This document shows, in pieces, positions 10,568 through 21,300 of a DNA stretch of 64,000 nucleotides. The stretch covers positions 1 to 64,000 of the forward strand of contig QJNS01000230.1 in NCBI GenBank assembly GCA_004154925.1, given 5' to 3'. The notes beneath the pieces were generated by a model. That model saw only the letters and a program-made list of their open reading frames with translations, did no database searches and was not told where the DNA came from. The DNA is from Monosporascus cannonballus (lineage: Eukaryota > Ascomycota > Sordariomycetes > Xylariales). Position 1 is the stretch's first letter. Each line of letters starts with the position of its first letter. The position numbers and the translations under genes were made by a program.

Positions 10568-10775
10568 AACTAAGGGGAGCTCCATGATCATATCAGCCGG
10601 GTAGTTTTGTGGCCTTGCTTTATTACTATGAGATATCGTATATGCAAGTAGTACATATTCCACCACAGATATAATGGAAGAGACCACAAAGCTTAAATTA
10701 TTTAAAGAAATAAATATTTTACTTTATATATGACTGTATGTCTTAATAATAATACTTTCTATCTCTAAAATATGT

Positions 10776-11118
10776 TACGGTATAGTTACCTCTGAAAAAA
10801 AGCTTAAATTGATAGCTAAGGACCGAAACTAAGTAAGTGCTATTTATATAAAAGATTGATTTATTATATATCTATCCTTTCTTAAGTAAGTATGTCGTGG
10901 ATCTATGTGATCTATGTGATCTGGTTAGATTACCTAAATCACCTAGATCACTTAGGAGGGCCAAGAGTTCTTGGCCGGGGTTTAGCCGTTGCGCACCCGC
11001 GCTAGGCTTTAAAGAGAGTCCTTATGAGACGAGAACCCCTGTTCTCGTAACACTATTTCCCCTCTCCAAGGATCTTTGTCCCAAAGATAAGAACCGTAGG
11101 TGGCCACTTTTATTCGCC
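10776..11118 (+). repeat. Truncated LTR plus internal start of the C/E gypsy subfamily, lightly mutated
   Basis: Aligns by eye with the gypsy C left LTR (51469-51884) from its middle onward. Shared landmarks are CTTAAATTGATAGCTAAGGA (cf. 51635-51655), GATCTGG.TAGATTACCTAAA, GGCCGGGGTTTAGCCG, GAGAACCCC.GTTCTCGTAACA (LTR end near 11052), and the internal continuation ending CCAAAGATAAGAACCGTAGG. The first ~150 bp of the LTR are missing. Its GC is much higher than in copies A-E, so it approximates the pre-RIP sequence of this LTR. Short GATCTATGT tandem units occur at about 10898-10917. Confidence 0.75.
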
Positions 11119-12788
11119 TTGGAGATTCATCAAATCTAATAAGACAACTTGGAATCTCGGGCCCGGTTTGCCCTAACCGCGCCGTCGCATCGTTCGGTGC
11201 ATATCGGTAAAGAGAGCCCTGCCCAGATCATCCATGTATGGGTATACGCCCTTAAAATATTCCCGCGCTACTTATTATAACGTTTAGGCATCTAACTACC
11301 TTTATCCCTAGACCTGCTACTTCCATCAGAACTGTCATGGCAGTTCAGAATAACTGTTCCCGCCTCGTTACACTCCCTTCCGTAGTAACAAAGTAGGGCG
11401 GAATCAAGCCCTGGAACAGGTCAGAGAGAAGAGCCCGGACGAACTCTGGTTAGGGAAATTGATCCAAAAATGCGTTAATGCAGGGCTGTACGAATCTACT
11501 TCTGTAGCCAATAGAGAGCCGTCCGCTTAGACTGCCATGCCTATCCCGCCGGCAAAGGTGGAGGAAGACGTTCCAGGGACCAATCCACGGACGACTGTTA
11601 GATCCTGGAATTGGATCCCTCTCAAGTTCTGAAAATCTGTTTTTGTAATTTGTTTTCCAAAGTCCCTACCCTTTAGCGTGTATCTCCTTATAAGAACGTA
11701 CCAAGTTGCCAAAAGTTCGGTGGTTAACTTCGGAACAACCAGGCCGGGGCTCGCAACAATCGACTCACAGTGGATGAGCGATAGTGACCCCGCTTCCGGG
11801 AACGCGTCCATAAAGAAACACGAGGAACACCAGGTGTTCTTGAGTACGTCACCACCGAGACAGGGACTTGAGCAACTATCTTGTTTGGTTACGGGATAAT
11901 GAGTACAATACCACAGTAGACTTCTTTCGCAGGCTCCCACACGGTCCAAGACAGCAAGACTAGCGTCCAGCCAAGAAAGTCACGGTTACGTGACGGGCTT
12001 GAAGGACTCGAAGAGCCAAGCCCTTCGAGCCGGTCGAGCACATCGAGCCAAGAACAAGATATATAGGCTCGTTGGTTCCATAGTCTAGATAGCACCAGCT
12101 CGTAATAATTACAACTTGGTTACCAAGATTAGCTTTGACAATCTGCTATTACTAGACGTGATTATTGCATACCCCATTACTTAGTTTCCACGATATTGCT
12201 GCCAACATAAACCGTGCGACTAGATTTAATACTTGGTTAAACCGACCAGCCGTTACATTCGTATGAAAGAGAGAAATATGCCTTTAACTTTTAGAAAAGT
12301 GAACGCCCGAATACGGGCGACCCAGGCCCTGACGATATCCGGGCTACCGGGTTGGGAAAGTCTCTCCTGGCCGCATACGTGTGCGTTAGTGTAAAGACCC
12401 CGGGTACGGCATTCCAAGATAAGGAATTCCCGTCGGCTGGTCAGGGCAGCAAAGAAGCCGTGTCCAACATAATACAACGATCAAGCAAAGGGAAGAAAAA
12501 AATATTAGAAGCAACCCTAGAGAGAGGTAGCCATTATGATAAGCGAACGGCTTTTAGAGACTCTTTTGCGACCTAGGTATCTTATATGCCAGTGGATTGT
12601 AGCCTTTCCGATCAGGGCAGTGCGTACTTCCGGTAACCAACCCCCCTAAACTTCCGCAGCTCACCGGCCGGTTATCGAGAGTTCCTACAGAGTGGGCTTT
12701 ACGTCCTGCGTTGGACGCGGCCTCCCATACTCTATGACCCTGGGTTGAGCAGTGTAACAGGAGCCTAAGAGGGAGCCTAGCCCGTCGC
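11119..12788. other. Moderate-GC stretch without a recognised gene
   Basis: Short ORFs occur on both strands (11527-11949 minus, 12352-12576 plus and others), but none carries a motif that I recognise. A plus-strand stretch around 11405-11530 has coding-like composition (ALEQVREKSPDELWLGKLIQ) without a known match. The next recognisable item is the integrase fragment at 12789. Confidence 0.45.
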
Positions 12789-12960
12789 ATGGTAGACGCT
12801 GCCTGGCTTGTGCCTAGCCGCTTAATCGTCTTGGAGGCACCCTGGTGCCCAGGCGTTAGGCTGTCAAGGGGTGCTCCGTACTCCTCTCACTGGGTGATTC
12901 TCGAGTACGTAAACCCAGCCCTTGAACCGCAGCAAGGAGTCTTCACCCATCTGCCAAGTG
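12789..12960 (-). pseudogene. Ty3/gypsy integrase zinc-binding (H2C2) N-terminal relic
   Basis: The minus strand reads GEDSLLRFKGWVYVLENHPV, then after a frame change PLDSLTPGHQGASKTIKRL. This matches the segment at the start of gypsy integrases (D.LLRFKGRVYVP..., then ...PLAGH.G..KT...). Catalytic integrase sequence does not follow recognisably to the left. A short stretch to its right (12960-13080) could be the RNase H-integrase linker. It lies directly against the histone H3 relic. This fragment is moderate in GC and distinct from gypsies A-E. Confidence 0.55.
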
Positions 12961-13107
12961 TGCTCTCCGGTATTTCTGGAGTGTCTAATTGTTTGGCGAA
13001 TTCGTATCGTTTGCGAGCGTCGGTTTCGGTGGGCTCAATATGCTCTGCCGCGCACCACGCAGCCACGACCGGTTTCCAAATGACATGGTCTTATGTCTCG
13101 CCTCGTC

Positions 13108-13401
13108 GGACTGGATGGTAACTCGTTTAGCATGGATGGCGCATAAGTTAGTGTCCTCAAACAAGGAAATAAGATAACGTTAACTTTCGGTGGACTCTTG
13201 AAGAGCATTGATGGCTGATGACTGGAACCGAAGATCCGACTTGAAATTCTTGGCAACCTCCCGAACCTAATTTCGTATTAGAATACGGCTTTATTTCCAA
13301 GTACGAGATCGATAATCTCGACTTAAAAGTCGTTGAAAAGGGAGTTTGCGGATCAATAGTTCAGTCGACTTCTGGTATCGTCGAATCTCACGGAGAGCTA
13401 C
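13108..13401 (-). pseudogene. Histone H3 relic (globular part) with one 60-bp intron
   Basis: On the minus strand 13401-13327 reads [25 protein letters not shown], identical to the H3 alpha-N/alpha-1 region (residues about 46-70). After 60 bp, 13266-13108 continues VREVAKNFKSDLRFQSSAIN, then [27 protein letters not shown] and QS (about 71-121). The gap 13326-13267 behaves as an intron: it ends TTAG at an in-phase boundary and has a CTAAT branch-like box, but the donor reads TTAAGT instead of GTAAGT. A 6-bp insertion bearing TAA (13180-13182) breaks the frame between ES and YL. The N-terminal tail and last ~15 residues are absent. Sequence choices such as QSSAI, ES and VTIQS fit a filamentous-ascomycete canonical H3 rather than CENP-A. 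The core of nucleosomes in life; here dead. Confidence 0.9.
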
Positions 13402-14984
13402 CATCACCTCGTTTTGCCCACACCATATACAACATACTGCAAATTTTTGCGCGGTCGCATTTTGGTGTAATTGCACCTCCTGGTCAATTTCAATTAGTTA
13501 ATTTCGATTTTGATATTACTTTCTGGATGCGACAAGTAATTCTTTCGTTATGGCGCGCGTAAGAACTAGACCCGCCCGGTGCGTTATTGTGCGGTTAGGA
13601 AGCATGAGTTACTAGCAGCCTTTTCGTTAGACATTGCGATGATTTTGTTATGCCGAACGTCCTGGCACCTAAAGTGAAAAATTTCCGAGGAAGGCGCCAA
13701 CAACTATCTGTTGCTTCAACATTTCACATGATTTTTGTTAAACTTTTCGAGATAAAGTATGTTAGGATAATAAGACCATATATTTGAATATCACCTAAAT
13801 AAAGGGGACGTTAAACGAGTGTAAGATAACTGTTAAGGTGGGCTAAGCTCCCCCTTCTTTTTTTTTTTTGGTATGCGGCCTGTCCACCTGACTTCTGCCT
13901 GTTAGGTTCTTTTAAATGCAGAACGCGCTGGGTTTTATCCTCCTTTTTTCGCGACGAATACATTCCTTTGTTATCGGGGAAACCGTAAACCAAAAAGCAA
14001 TAAAGGTCAAGGATGGACGGTCCACTTCTCCCTGCCTTCCATTACTAACTCTGTGCTAGTCTCCTTCTCTTATCACAAGTAACCAATTATAAGGTACGTA
14101 TGATTGTGTGGTCATGAGCCTCACCTGAGTCTCCTATTTTCTATATGGCTGCCAAGCACCAGCTAATGCATTTCGTTTCTTTCTTTTTATTCACCTAAAA
14201 GTAAACCTTCAATGGCACCACTACGTTTCTACTACAGATCACTACTCACTCTCTATAACAATATTCATTGTAATTTGACTCTTTTGTTTTCCCTCCCTCC
14301 GCTGTTCCACCTTTCTCTAGACACTGGGCCTACTCCTGAGCCTGAAGTATCCGTTCAACACGGTCCTCCTTTCCCTTTCTTCCCTTACGATCGGGGGAGG
14401 CTGCGCGTCGTCACGCTCCTGGCTGTCTGTTATCATCTGAAAAGTGGTTACGCGATGCTTTTTTAGGGCATAGAACGGGCCCGTTCTTCCAAGGTCTGGG
14501 CTGCCTGTCCCTATCCGTAGTGGATCGAGCCCGGAACAAACCTGGAGCTTGCCTGTTCTACGTAAGGCCTCATCTTTTAGTCCTGTGCGCTCGGTACAGG
14601 AACAATCGGAGATTTGTTTACCCGAAAAGTCCTCAATTAGTTCCTTAACAGACCTAGGACAGCCGGATCAGCGAGGTTAAGCGCCATCTACGGCAGTTAG
14701 CAAAGGTTGCCTCGCAATAATATGATAAGATAGCTCCGAAATGTCCTACGGCCGAATAAGGAAGCCGCAAAGCCACTTACCATAATTAACGAGAACATAA
14801 AGCCGTCTATTTGCATTTCTCGGAACAAATGCCCTGGCGACGTGCTTGGCGTTTGTGAAAGCTTTTAGCTTGGGGTATCGCCCCCGAAAATAAAGGGTTT
14901 GTAGTTTATAATAAATAAGTGATAAATGTTTTTATAGGCCTTATGTTAATCCCGTTTTTTGATTTTTACGATTTAAAGGTTTTA
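13402..14984. other. No recognised gene
   Basis: Moderate to low GC. A plus ORF at 14212-14466 (84 aa, proline-rich middle) and a lysine-rich minus ORF at 13811-13993 have no recognisable domain. 13850-13870 is a long T-run. Nothing else was seen. Confidence 0.4.
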
Positions 14985-16035
14985 TATATTAACTTATTTG
15001 TTTTTTTGTATCTTTTTAGATTTTTGTTTGGATTTTGTAGATTTAAAAGTAATCCCAGATGCTTTAAAAAATAATAATTCTATATAATATTTTAAAAGTT
15101 TTCGGTTTTATAATAAAAACTTAACCTTAGGTCCGTAAAGTATTTTTTGGAGTTTAATAATAGTAGTCGAAAGCTTTAAGCATGCCAAAAAATAGTTTTT
15201 AATAGGAATAAATTATAAGCCTTATTTAGTTATATAATTAATTCCTTTAAGCCCGCGAACTTTGCGAATCGGATTAATACTATAATTAGTATAGGTTTTA
15301 TATCGTTTAAAATAGCAATTTTTAATAACGTTAGTTTTTTAAGCGGATTAATTATTAGCCGATTTAGAAAAGTTCTGGTACCCGAATATTTTGTAAACTT
15401 TAACCCCCGTAAAACTTTAATATTTTTAAGATTTAAAAAGTTAATATTTGCATTTTTAAAGCTGAAATAAGTTATATCGGGGAATAAGTTAAAATAATGG
15501 AATTTTTTAAATAAAATCGAAAGCGTAAAAGTAATTTTTAAAGAATATAAAAATCGGCAGTTTATAATATGCTATTTGATTTAATTAATATTGCGTACGG
15601 TTTTAATGTTTGTATAGGTTAAGGCTTGGAGGTATGGTAAAATATTATTTAAGGAAATATCGGGAAAATTAGATGCAAACGAACGTATCGGATTAGTTAT
15701 ATTTAAATTGAATATCGTTAAATAAATAAATTATAATAAACGTAAATTATTTATTTAAAAATGCGGTATAATTTTTTTAAATTTAATATGTTTAATTAAA
15801 AACGTTAAATTAGGCCTTAGAAATAATAGTTTCGTTAAGGTTTTGTTTTAAGGAAATAAGTTAACATATTTAATGGTTAATCGAATATAATAATAAAGAT
15901 TTGGTATAGAAATTTAAGTAAAATATTTGTTATATTGAAAAAATGCTGTAATATTTCGTATTGGCAAAAACGAACAGATTAATATCTAAATTTTAATAAG
16001 AATAAAAATTATAATTAAGAATTAAATTGGAAAAA
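14985..16035 (-). pseudogene. F-box/leucine-rich-repeat-like fungal protein, RIP-destroyed
   Basis: Minus-strand reading recovers long coding stretches in which every interruption is TAA/TAG. Examples are LFLRPNLTFLIKHIKFKKII, then SLNNILPYLQALTYTNIKTV, then NLKNIKVLRGLKFTKYSGT, then FAKFAGLKELII and SFRLLLLNSKKYF. Regularly spaced leucines and the 'L..RP.L...I+.I.F' pattern suit fungal F-box proteins with degenerate leucine-rich repeats; the F-box itself would be near 16000. Base composition is strongly AT-biased. Function unknown; family placement is inference. Confidence 0.4.
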
Positions 16036-16243
16036 GAAAATATATTTTTAAATATTGTTTAGTATTTTTATTAAAACGTTATTTGTATTATTATTTTTAA
16101 CGTATTAACCATATAAATGCCCTAATAATTGTTTTATTATATAAATTTCGATAGCAAGATTTTCGACATATTTTTGTGCCGTAAAAAAATTTACGTCCTT
16201 GGAACACCTTTGATTTTGGCTTTTACGTCTTATATTCTCGATT

Positions 16244-16682
16244 ATGTTCTTTAGGAAATCCACGGTGGCCAGTTGGTATAGCGATTTATTTAACCTTAAC
16301 GAAGTAACATTATTTTCTTTGCGATACTTAAGCTTAACGTTCGTTATTGCTGTATTGGCCGGAACGATATTATTTCTTTTTTGTGGTGGTCGGCCTTTGG
16401 GCTGTCAAAATCGCCGTATTTTTCCCAATTTTGCTTGTTCCCGGCGTAAGGGCCATAATGCACATATTTGCTGGTATACTCATTTTTATTCCATTGACGT
16501 TAGCAGCGATAGTTACATTTACGATACCTTTACTATTGCGGAAATTCGATGCTTTACTCGATATTCTGAAGGTCGAAAACGGTAACTTAGTAGGTTATCT
16601 CGCTGTGGTATACGGGCTGGTTACGTGGGCTATGATTATCTTGCATATTCCCTGGACGGAAATAAGGTTATTTTTATGTTAG
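16244..16682 (+). pseudogene. Multi-pass membrane protein relic in a GC island
   Basis: Two overlapping plus frames join across a frameshift at about 16380. The first has SLTFVIAVLAGTILFLF and the second VKIAVFFPILLVPGV, then HIFAGILIFIPLTLAAIVTF and GYLAVVYGLVTWAMIILHI. At least three to four hydrophobic helices are visible. The late YG...W....IPWTE arrangement recalls fungal multi-span proteins of unknown function whose last part reads YG..H..AW...FPT..E, but this is a loose resemblance. GC is clearly higher than in the flanks, so it is either a remnant less exposed to RIP or a chance ORF. Confidence 0.35.
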
Positions 16683-17959
16683 GCCTAATTATTCGTAGGG
16701 TATAACTTTACCATGGTTTATATTTAAGATATATATCTGATAACGATATGGTTTGGTTGCCATCGGCGAAACATATCTATTATCGGAATAGAAGAACTTC
16801 CGGCCTGAATATGCCAATATCCGTTATTTGCGTTTTATCCTGGTGCTAAAGCTAAAGTAAATAAAAAATAATACGTGAATTAAATATTAGGTTACATAAT
16901 AAGTATCTGGTTATTATATTTGTCCGCAAATAACCGTATTTTACTAATTACTTTTATTTCCTTTATTTTCAACTAAATTTACATTGGCTTATATTATGAA
17001 AACCAGGGAATATTATGTAATTAATAAATTAAAAAGCAAAAAAATTATTTTAATAAAATAATCTTTTTGTAATTAAAAATAATTAATTCGTTTTTAATAA
17101 TAAAAACCGTAACGTTATATTTTTATATTATTTTATATATAGTTGGGTTAAGGCGGTTCGGTTTTTAATTAATACGTATTTCCTAAGCCCGTCAAGATAT
17201 AAGTAAGGGTTAACAGAATATATAAATATATTTATGGTATTAAACCCAATAATTAATGCATATTATGATAAGCGGTAAAAGTTACCTTAACGTCTAACGC
17301 CAGGCCCCTTTTTAATATAAATAATTTAAGGAATTCCCAAAATTATCCGTTTAGCAAAGAATTTCGTTATTTAGATAATAATATAATATATTTTATGGAA
17401 ATCATATTATGGAAACTTTAATAATACTTTATATAGGAAATAATTAAAAGGTTTCGTATTCGATTTTGAAATAAGATACCGTTATTTTTTAAAACATTAA
17501 TTAACTTTTGTTTTATATAACTTACTATAGTATTCCTAATATATATTTACCGGCTAAATCTAATTAATCGTCAAGTAAAACGTATTATGCCACAAAAATC
17601 ACTTAATTAACGCCAAAAGGATAACCGTTTAACATAATAAAAGCATTGCGAAAAAAAAACGTAAGTAACAAAAAAAACCTTAAAAAAGATTGGAAAACTT
17701 GAAAATATCTTAAGTTCCATAATTAATACGGTTAAATAAAATAATCTGGGTTAAATATATCATTTAATTAATATAATATCGGATAACCAGACCTTTCCGA
17801 TCGTTTTTAATCCAATACCGTTCGCCTTTATTCCCGATAATACAAAGTTTTTCCTAACGTACGAACCGCCTTTAATTCCTTATAAATCCGATAAAAAAGT
17901 TATAACGGCCTCGTATCCCTTTTATAATTATTTTTAATCTGGCGTTATAATCGGTTTAC
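16683..17959. other. AT-rich degraded stretch
   Basis: No ORF of note. Around 17740-17900 the minus strand gives a run of ~60 residues broken only by TAA/TAG, perhaps a retroelement protease or gag piece, but no motif is firm enough to name. TTTAC at 17955-17959 is the target duplication of gypsy A. Confidence 0.4.
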
Positions 17960-18391
17960 TGTAACGAACCTGTCATATATCCACCTGGAGGTATAAGTAA
18001 TATCCGAAAAGGGTCTTGATTTTCAGGTAATAATAAGGCGAAAAATAATTTAGTGGTTTGTTCGTAAAAAAGATTTAAAGATTTTTCCCTTAATTAAAAA
18101 ACGGTATAATTACCTTTTAATTAAAAGCTTAGATTAATAGCTAAAAAGCGAAATTAAATAAATATTATTTTTATAAAAAATTCCAAAATCTTATATATTT
18201 TTTTTACCTTTTTATATTTTTTGTAATTTTTGAAAATTACGAAAGATTATAATAATTAATGTTTACGATTTCCTGGTATCTTTGGAAATTGGCAAAAACC
18301 CGAGGTTTATCCGATAAAAGGTGGAAATCCCGAATATCTTTAATTTCTTGGGTTTCCTTTGGGTTTAGTAAAATCCCTTTTAAACGTAATA
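17960..18391 (-). repeat. Gypsy A 3' LTR (432 bp)
   Basis: On the plus strand it starts TGTAACGAACC and ends CGTAATA (from CGTAACA). Purine-rich GGAAAAAATAA on the minus strand directly precedes its sense start, as expected of a polypurine tract. A/B/D-type U3 half, with landmark ACCCGAGGTTTATCCGATAA. Confidence 0.9.
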
Positions 18392-21300
18392 TTATTTTTT
18401 CCTTTTTAGGATTTTTATCCTTAAAAATAGAAAAAAATAAATCCTTAATTTTTTTTTTTACGTTATAATACCATATTAATTATATCGGACAGATTTCGAA
18501 AACGTATTAAATTTTTTATTAAGAGCTATTACGAATTCATTAAATTAATCTTTTAGTTTAATTTCGAAGTTATACCGTATATACGTTATTTTAAGAAAAA
18601 GCTTTTATGCAAAATATTAAAAAGTGGAAAAAACTGTTAGAACTTTTTGGCGGTTAATATTTAATTTTGTAATGGAAATTATATTTCGCTTTTATCATTC
18701 GAAAATATTCGGGCCGAAAAATACCGGATAAACTAAAAAAAATAACTGGCGGTTTAATAATTCCAAAAGCTGTCTAATCGTACCGTTCGGTTAAACCGTT
18801 AATTTGAATAATTATATTCCAAAAGAGTATCGTTTATTTAAAAAGGGTTTGAAATATGGATAAATTAGAAAAACGAAAAAATTTGGATATGGAAAAAAAT
18901 TATTAAAAAAAGCAAATATAATTTATTTTAAAATTAAATGCGTTAATAAAAGTATTTACATTTTTCGATTGGAATATTATAAAGGTTAATTTAAATAAAA
19001 AACCGTTATTGCTTACGACCTTAGCCGTACTGGAAACGGTTAATTAGGATTTTAACGGTAAAATATCTTAATTAAATTTATTATATTTATTAAGTAATTA
19101 AATAATTTTTACGTATTTGTTTTATGTAAATATATTTTTTATTTAATTAAGTACTGGATTTTATTTTTAATTATTTTAAAATTTAATATTTGTTCGATTT
19201 CGTATTTATTAAAATCTTTTTTAAGTTTTAGGTCTTTTTTTAACGGGGCGTTTTTAGATATTAATTTAAGCAGAAAAATATGAAAAACAGGATATATTTT
19301 TATGTTTTTAAATAATAATAATTAGTAATTAATTTTGGATATGGTTTCGTTTATTTTAAATAGGCCAAATTTCTTAAAATCGAACTTATTATTAAATTTT
19401 TTTGTTTTGATTTATAAAATATTTAAAGTTACGTTTTATTTTTGGCGTAATAAATAAATTTTATTTTTTTTTCGATGAAATTAATCTTTTAATTTTTTTA
19501 ATTATAATATTAAATTATCCGTTATTAAAAAAATTATAATTTAATTTGGAAATAAATTTAGATTATTTTGATTTTTGTTATTAATATTTTTGCTTTTAAA
19601 ATAATTATAGTAATTTTAAGTATTTTATTAAACCGTTATTTATGTCGTTTTATTTTTATATTATATTTATATATAGTTATATAAAAAATATGTTTATACT
19701 TTCGTTAATAAATATATTATAAATAATTTGTATTAATAATAAGAATTTTATTTAATTATTTTATTAATAATTGACGTAATTTCGAAAATATTGTTCCAAA
19801 ATTTGGTTTAATTTTTCGATTTAATTATTTATTTAGGGATAATACGTTATTAAAAACTTAAATTTAATATTAATTTATTTAAAAAAATTAGTGCCAAATT
19901 TTAAAATAAAAAACGTATTTTTGTTGGAAATAATTTTTTTTGGTATCCCGTATTTATTAAAGTAATATTTAATAAAAACATACATTAATTATTTTGCCGT
20001 TATGTTTTTTTTAAAAAATAAAAAATATTTATATTTAATAAATTTATTAATAATTATTTATATTCCGTTATACTTAATTTTAATAATTAAGTTTTTAAAT
20101 AAAGATAAATTAATAATAAAATCTTAAATTATAATATTTTATATTTTATTTGGAATATCCGTAAATTATAATAATTTATAAGGCTTATGGCGTATTATTT
20201 TAAATTTATTATAAATATTATAATTTTTAATTATTTCTTTAATTATTCGGCGTAATTCCGGAAAATCGTATTTTTTTTATAATTATTTAATAATTTTGAA
20301 AATCTTGTGGTATTTATATAATAAATTTTTATAAAATTCCTTTATAAATTATTTTTATTAATTTTTGGAAATATAAATTTTGTTACGGTATAGTAATTAG
20401 TTTTTTGGTTATCTTTTTAATTATTAAATTTCTTTTTATTTTTTATATCGTAAAAATTCCAGAATTATATCAAAAATTCGGTAATTAATCTTTTTATTAT
20501 TTTATATAACTATATAATACCGTTTTTATTATATTATAATATTTATATAGTTTTTGGGGAGATTTTGGAATTATATTTCTTTTTACGATTAAAAATATTT
20601 GCCTAAATATTTTCTTTATTTTTAATATAATAAATCTTAAAATTAAATCTAAATAAAAAAACTATTTATTTTTTATGTCGTTTATTTAACTTTTAGGCTT
20701 TTATAAATTTAATAAAATTTTTATAATTAAAGTAAATATCGAAAATTTTTTTTTGTTTCGTTAAAAAAAGTTTTTATTTTTTAAAAGCATTAATAATTAT
20801 TAATAATTTTTTATTATAAATTTAATATTTAAATTTTATATTTCGGAATATTTTTAAATAATATATTATTAAATATTATTTATTATTATTTTAAAATTAT
20901 TTTAAAATTATACCTAAGGCGTATTCCGAAGTATTTATTTTTAGGCGTTTTTTTATTTAAGTTCGGCATTTTTACGATAAATCCATTAATAATTATTTTT
21001 TCTAATTTCCGGAATATTTTTTTTATTTTTTCGGAAAGCTTAAATTCTTTTTTAACGTATTTCTTAATAATATGTTTTTTTAATAATTTAATTATATTTT
21101 TATATTTCTTAATTAGGTTATGTATATAACCCGTAAATCCTAAAATTTATCGTATATTTATAACGGTTATTTTATTAGAAATAAATTAATTTTTAAGTAT
21201 ATTATACGTTTTTGGCTAAAGTAATTCGAATATTAGCTTTATTTAAAATTTTAAGTATTTAAATAATATGCTTTTTATATTTATTTAATGTTTCGGAATA

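Noticed and set aside
13035..13256. Minus ORF starting MPRISSRIFGSSHQ
   Set aside because: It is the wrong reading frame of the histone H3 exon 2; the H3 frame lies one base over.
17740..17900. Possible copia protease/gag-pre-integrase piece on the minus strand
   Set aside because: A readable run broken by TAA/TAG, but no D-S-G protease motif or other diagnostic residue could be found, so it was left unassigned.
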